Positions 57,829 to 64,000 of a DNA stretch of 64,000 nucleotides are shown here, one piece after another. The stretch comes from Denticeps clupeoides (Eukaryota > Chordata > Actinopteri > Clupeiformes > Denticipitidae). Within the stretch, counting starts at the first letter, position 1; every line of letters begins with the position of its first letter. Where the stretch lies: contig NC_041718.1 of assembly GCF_900700375.1 (NCBI RefSeq), positions 1 to 64,000 of the forward strand, given 5' to 3'. Both the position numbers and the translations under genes were made by a program. The notes beneath the pieces are model-generated. The model was not told the origin of the DNA, searched no databases, and worked only from the letters and a program-made list of their open reading frames with translations.

Positions 57829-60800
57829 TGGAAATGAAGTTTCTAAGTTGTAAGAAAGAAATCGTTGTAAAAGATTAGAATTCGCTGTCCGGAATCAACT
57901 TTTTCATGTTTTGGCCTTACACGCGATGAAAATCACTTTAAAGCACTCCGTTCAAAGTCAAACATAAACAAAGCATGAACAAATGAAACTTCGAATTTTC
58001 TTTCAGGATACTGCTAGAAATGATGTTCTTAAGTGTTTCACAGTGTTGGACATGCAAAATTTTGATGGAAAAGTGTAGTTTTAGGAGAAAGTGTGTTTTT
58101 CAAGGTCAAACATAGATTTGCTTAAAACAGGCCAAAAACAAATGAAATTTCAAATTCTTTTTGTTTCTCCTTTAGTTTGTGATATTCTGATGTATTTCAA
58201 AGTGTTAGATGTTGAAAATGTTGAAGGGAAAGTGTTTTATCAAAAGATTATCACTTTCTCAAGGTCAAACGTGTTTTTGCACAAAACAAGCTGAAAACAA
58301 GTGAAACATGCTGAAATCTTCAACTTTCTGTATTGGAAATGAAGTTTCTAAGTTGTAAGAAAGAAATCGTTGTAAAAAGATTAGAATTCGCTGTCCGGAA
58401 TCAACTTTTTCATGTTTTGGCCTTACACGCGCTGAAAATCACTTTAAAGCACTCCGTTCAAAGTCAAACATAAACAAAGCAAAAACAAATGAAACTTCGA
58501 ATTTTCTTTCAGGATACTGCTAGAAATGATGTTCTTAAGTGTTTCACAGTGTTGGACATGCAAAATTTTGATGGAAAAGTGTAGTTTTAGGAGAAAGTGT
58601 GTTTTTCAAGGTCAAACATAGATTTGCTTAAAACAGGCCGAAAACAAATGAAATTTCAAATTCTTTTTGTTTCTCCTTTTAGTTTGTGATATTCTGATGT
58701 ATTTCAAAGTGTTAGATGTTGAAAATGTTGAAGGGAAAGTGTTTTATCAAAAGATTATCACTTTCTCAAGGTCAAACGTGTTTTTGCACAAAACAAGCTG
58801 AAAACAAGTGAAACATGCTGAAATCTTCAACTTTCTGTATTGGAAATGAAGTTTCTAAGTTGTAAGAAAGAAATCGTTGTAAAAAGATTAGAATTCGCTG
58901 TCCGGAATCAACTTTTTCATGTTTTGGCCTTACACGCGCTGAAAATCACTTTAAAGCACTCCGTTCAAAGTCAAACATAAACAAAGCAAAAACAAATGAA
59001 ACTTCGAATTTTCTTTCAGGATACTGCTAGAAATGATGTTCTTAAGTGTTTCACAGTGTTGGACATGCAAAATTTTGATGGAAAAGTGTAGTTTTAGGAG
59101 AAAGTGTGTTTTTCAAGGTCAAACATAGATTTGCTTAAAACAGGCCGAAAACAAATGAAATTTCAAATTCTTTTTGTTTCTCCTTTTAGTTTGTGATATT
59201 CTGATGTATTTCAAAGTGTTAGATGTTGAAAATGTTGAAGGGAAAGTGTTTTATCAAAAGATTATCACTTTCTCAAGGTCAAACGTGTTTTTGCACAAAA
59301 CAAGCTGAAAACAAGTGAAACATGCTGAAATCTTCAACTTTCTGTATTGGAAATGAAGTTTCTAAGTTGTAAGAAAGAAATCGTTGTAAAAAGATTAGAA
59401 TTCGCTGTCCGGAATCAACTTTTTCATGTTTTGGCCTTACACGCGCTGAAAATCACTTTAAAGCACTCCGTTCAAAGTCAAACATAAACAAAGCAAAAAC
59501 AAATGAAACTTCGAATTTTCTTTCAGGATACTGCTAGAAATGATGTTCTTAAGTGTTTCACAGTGTTGGACATGCAAAATTTTGATGGAAAAGTGTAGTT
59601 TTAGGAGAAAGTGTGTTTTTCAAGGTCAAACATAGATTTGCTTAAAACAGGCCGAAAACAAATGAAATTTCAAATTCTTTTTGTTTCTCCTTTTAGTTTG
59701 TGATGTTCTTATGTATTTCAAAGTGTTAGATGTTGAAAATGTTGAAGGGAAAGTGTTTTATCAAAAGATTATCACTTTCTCAAGGTCAAACGTGTTTTTG
59801 CACAAAACAAGCTGAAAACAAGTGAAACATGCTGAAATCTTCAACTTTCTGTATTGGAAATGAAGTTTCTAAGTTGTAAGAAAGAAATCGTTGTAAAAAG
59901 ATTAGAATTCGCTGTCCGGAATCAACTTTTTCATGTTTTGGCCTTACACGCGCTGAAAATCACTTTAAAGCACTCCGTTCAAAGTCAAACATAAACAAAG
60001 CAAAAAACAAATGAAACTTCGAATTTTCTTTAAGGATACTGCTAGAAATGATGTTCTTAAGTGTTTCACAGTGTTGGACATGCAAAATTTTGATGGAAAA
60101 GTGTAGTTTTAGGAGAAAGTGTGTTTTTCAAGGTCAAACATAGATTTGCTTAAAACAGGCCGAAAACAAATGAAATTTCAAATTCTTTTTGTTTCTCCTT
60201 TTAGTTTGTGATATTCTGATGTATTTCAAAGTGTTAGATGTTGAAAATGTTGAAGGGAAAGTGTTTTATCAAAAGATTATCACTTTCTCAAGGTCAAACG
60301 TGTTTTTGCACAAAACAAGCTGAAAACAAGTGAAACATGCTGAAATCTTCAACTTTCTGTATTGGAAATGAAGTTTCTAAGTTGTAAGAAAGAAATCGTT
60401 GTAAAAAGATTAGAATTCGCTGTCCGGAATCAACTTTTTCATGTTTTGGCCTTACACGCGCTGAAAATCACTTTAAAGCACTCCGTTCAAAGGTCAAACA
60501 TAAACAAAGCAAAAACAAATGAAACTTCGAATTTTCTTTCAGGATACTGCTAGAAATTATGTTCTTAAGTGTTTCACAGTGTTGGACATGCAAAATTTTG
60601 ATGGAAAAGTGTAGTTTTAGGAGAAAGTGTGTTTTTCAAGGTCAAACATAGATTTGCTTAAAACAGGCCGAAAACAAATGAAATTTCAAATTCTTTTTGT
60701 TTCTCCTTTTAGTTTGTGATATTCTGATGTATTTCAAAGTGTTAGATGTTGAAAATGTTGAAGGGAAAGTGTTTTATCAAAAGATTATCACTTTCTCAAG

Positions 60801-63800
60801 GTCAAACGTGTTTTTGCACAAAACAAGCTGAAAACAAGTGAAACATGCTGAAATCTTCAACTTTCTGTATTGGAAATGAAGTTTCTAAGTTGTAAGAAAG
60901 AAATCGTTGTAAAAAGATTAGAATTCGCTGTCCGGAATCAACTTTTTCATGTTTTGGCCTTACACGCGCTGAAAATCACTTTAAAGCACTCCGTTCAAAG
61001 GTCAAACATAAACAAAGCAAAAACAAATGAAACTTCGAATTTTCTTTAAGGATACTGCTAGAAATGATGTTCTTAAGTGTTTCACAGTGTTGGACATGCA
61101 AAATTTTGATGGAAAAGTGTAGTTTTAGGAGAAAGTGTGTTTTTCAAGGTCAAACATAGATTTGCTTAAAACAGGCCGAAAACAAATGAAATTTCAAATT
61201 CTTTTTGTTTCTCCTTTTAGTTTGTGATATTCTGATGTATTTCAAAGTGTTAGATGTTGAAAATGTTGAAGGGAAAGTGTTTTATCAAAAGATTATCACT
61301 TTCTCAAGGTCAAACGTGTTTTTGCACAAAACAAGCTGAAAACAAGTGAAACATGCTGAAATCTTCAACTTTCTGTATTGGAAATGAAGTTTCTAAGTTG
61401 TAAGAAAGAAATCGTTGTAAAAAGATTAGAATTCGCTGTCCGGAATCAACTTTTTCATGTTTTGGCCTTACACGCGCTGAAAATCACTTTAAAGCACTCC
61501 GTTCAAAGTCAAACATAAACAAAGCAAAAACAAATGAAACTTCGAATTTTCTTTCAGGATACTGCTAGAAATGATGTTCTTAAGTGTTTCACAGTGTTGG
61601 ACATGCAAAATTTTGATGGAAAAGTGTAGTTTTAGGAGAAAGTGTGTTTTTCAAGGTCAAACATAGATTTGCTTAAAACAGGCCGAAAACAAATGAAATT
61701 TCAAATTCTTTTTGTTTCTCCTTTTAGTTTGTGATATTCTGATGTATTTCAAAGTGTTAGATGTTGAAAATGTTGAAGGGAAAGTGTTTTATCAAAAGAT
61801 TATCACTTTCTCAAGGTCAAACGTGTTTTTGCACAAAACAAGCTGAAAACAAGTGAAACATGCTGAAATCTTCAACTTTCTGTATTGGAAATGAAGTTTC
61901 TAAGTTGTAAGAAAGAAATCGTTGTAAAAAGATTAGAATTCGCTGTCCGGAATCAACTTTTTCATGTTTTGGCCTTACACGCGCTGAAAATCACTTTAAA
62001 GCACTCCGTTCAAGGTCAAACATAAACAAAGCAAAAACAAATGAAACTTCGAATTTTCTTTCAGGATACTGCTAGAAATGATGTTCTTAAGTGTTTCACA
62101 GTGTTGGACATGCAAAATTTTGATGGAAAAGTGTAGTTTTAGGAGAAAGTGTGTTTTTCAAGGTCAAACATAGATTTGCTTAAAACAGGCCGAAAACAAA
62201 TGAAATTTCAAATTCTTTTGTTTCTCCTTTTAGTTTGTGATATTCTTATGTATTTCAAAGTGTTAGATGTTGAAAATGTTGAAGGGAAAGTGTTTTATCA
62301 AAAGATTATCACTTTCTCAAGGTCAAACGTGTTTTTGCACAAAACAAGCTGAAAACAAGTGAAACATGCTGAAATCTTCAACTTTCTGTATTGGAAATGA
62401 AGTTTCTAAGTTGTAAGAAAGAAATCGTTGTAAAAAGATTAGAATTCGCTGTCCGGAATCAACTTTTTCATGTTTTGGCCTTACACGCGCTGAAAATCAC
62501 TTTAAAGCACTCCGTTCAAGGTCAAACATAAACAAAGCAAAAACAAATGAAACTTCGAATTTTCTTTCAGGATACTGCTAGAAATGATGTTCTTAAGTGT
62601 TTCACAGTGTTGGACATGCAAAATTTTGATGGAAAAGTGTAGTTTTAGGAGAAAGTGTGTTTTTCAAGGTCAAACATAGATTTGCTTAAAACAGGCCGAA
62701 AACAAATGAAATTTCAAATTCTTTTTGTTTCTCCTTTTAGTTTGTGATATTCTGATGTATTTCAAAGTGTTAGATGTTGAAAATGTTGAAGGGAAAGTGT
62801 TTTATCAAAAGATTATCACTTTCTCAAGGTCAAACGTGTTTTTGCACAAAACAAGCTGAAAACAAGTGAAACATGCTGAAATCTTCAACTTTCTGTATTG
62901 GAAATGAAAATTCTAAGTTGTAAGAAAGAAATCGTTGTAAAAAGATTAGAATTCGCTGTCCGGAATCAACTTTTTCATGTTTTGGCCTTACACGCGCTGA
63001 AAATCACTTTAAAGCACTCCGTTCAAAGTCAAACATAAACAAAGCAAAAACAAATGAAACTTCGAATTTTCTTTCAGGATACTGCTAGAAATGATGTTCT
63101 TAAGTGTTTCACAGTGTTGGACATGCAAAATTTTGATGGAAAAGTGTAGTTTTAGGAGAAAGTGTGTTTTTCAAGGTCAAACATAGATTTGCTTAAAACA
63201 GGCCGAAAACAAATGAAATTTCAAATTCTTTTTGTTTCTCCTTTTAGTTTGTGATATTCTGATGTATTTCAAAGTGTTAGATGTTGAAAATGTTGAAGGG
63301 AAAGTGTTTTATCAATAGATTATCACTTTCTCAAGGTCAAACGTGTTTTTGCACAAAACAAGCTGAAAACAAGTGAAACATGCTGAAATCTTCAACTTTC
63401 TGTATTGGAAATGAAGTTTCTAAGTTGTAAGAAAGAAATCGTTGTAAAAAGATTAGAATTCGCTGTCCGGAATCAACTTTTTCATGTTTTGGCCTTACAC
63501 GCGCTGAAAATCACTTTAAAGCACTCCGTTCAAGGTCAAACATAAACAATGCTAAAAACAAGTGAAACTTCGAATTTTCTTTCAGGATACTGCTAGAAAT
63601 GATGTTCTTAAGTGTTTCACAGTGTTGGACATGCAAAATTTTGATGGAGAAGTGTAGTTTTAGGAGAAAAAGTGTTTTTCAAGGTCAAACATAGATTTGC
63701 TTAAAACAGGCCGAAAACAAATGAAATTTCAAATTCTTTTTATTTCTCCTTTTAGTTTGTGATATTCTTATGTATTTCAAAGTGTTAGATGTTGAAAATG

Positions 63801-64000
63801 TTGAAGGGAAAGTGTTTATCAAAAGATTATCACTTTCTCAAGGTCAAACGTGTTTTTGCACAAAACAAGCTGAAAACAAGTGAAACATGCTGAAATCTTC
63901 AACTTTCTGTATTGGAAATGAAGTTTCTAAGTAGTAAGAAAGAAATCGTTATAAAAAGATTAGAATTCGCTGTCCGGAATCAACTTTTTCATGTTTTGGC
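57829..64000 (-). repeat. Homogeneous 507-bp satellite, reverse orientation
   Basis: About 12 units of 506-508 bp. Successive GATGTTCTT landmarks at 58022, 58528, 59035, 59542 and 60050 give that period. Units differ by only a few substitutions, much less than those left of the 100-N gap. All have the TTTGTTTTCGGC-type third subunit (read on the minus strand). The array runs off the right end of the window. Confidence 0.92.

Noticed and set aside
44781-62352. Open frames of 60-129 codons in the second satellite
   Set aside because: Same phase in successive satellite units, broken by indels in others; no recognisable domain.
43374-64000. A CENP-B box in the 507-bp satellite
   Set aside because: The only CpG-bearing candidate, around TTCCGGACAGCGAATTC, does not fit the TTCG----A--CGGG core.

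Overview
The window is almost entirely tandem repeat DNA from an animal genome, most likely a ray-finned fish. The fish call rests on three things: a full-length L2-clade LINE with an esterase-type ORF1, tRNA-derived SINEs whose 3' tail is of the fish V-SINE type, and linkage of 5S rRNA to U2 snRNA sequence, which is reported in some teleosts. Apart from the LINE there is no host protein-coding gene that I can support. The many short open frames of 60-113 codons are repeat-phase accidents.

Positions 1-43360 hold a satellite built from two decayed RNA genes, both on the minus strand. About 91 modules of roughly 280 bp each carry a degenerate 5S rRNA copy of about 118 nt plus spacer. Thirty-five copies of a roughly 375-bp cassette carry a degenerate U2 snRNA of about 154 nt, and the cassette sits inside the 5S spacer. 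The distance between successive U2-like copies is quantised at about 650, 930, 1210 or 1490 bp, which corresponds to one to four 5S modules per U2 cassette. Larger duplications of 1204, 2151, 1863 and 4287 bp are superimposed. The array is interrupted by one L2 LINE (about 16214-20567) and three SINEs (5188-5393, 23295-23425, 29321-29515), each with a visible or probable target-site duplication.

After a 13-N gap (43361-43373) a second, unrelated AT-rich satellite runs to the end. Its unit is about 507 bp and is itself a trimer of related 149-189 bp subunits that share a GTTTGACCTTGAA core. It reads in one orientation up to a 100-N gap (55035-55134) and in the opposite orientation afterwards. 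A divergent subfamily lies directly after that gap and switches to a very homogeneous subfamily near 57828. Many one-base indels at about 43.0-43.15 kb and 44.9-55.0 kb look like unpolished long-read consensus.

The pieces do not form a pathway. They record a block of RNA-gene-derived satellite DNA spread by unequal crossing-over, later hit by retrotransposons, next to a possible centromeric or heterochromatic satellite. The only protein machinery is that of the LINE: ORF1 with a nucleic-acid-binding/esterase-like layout, and ORF2 with endonuclease and reverse transcriptase.
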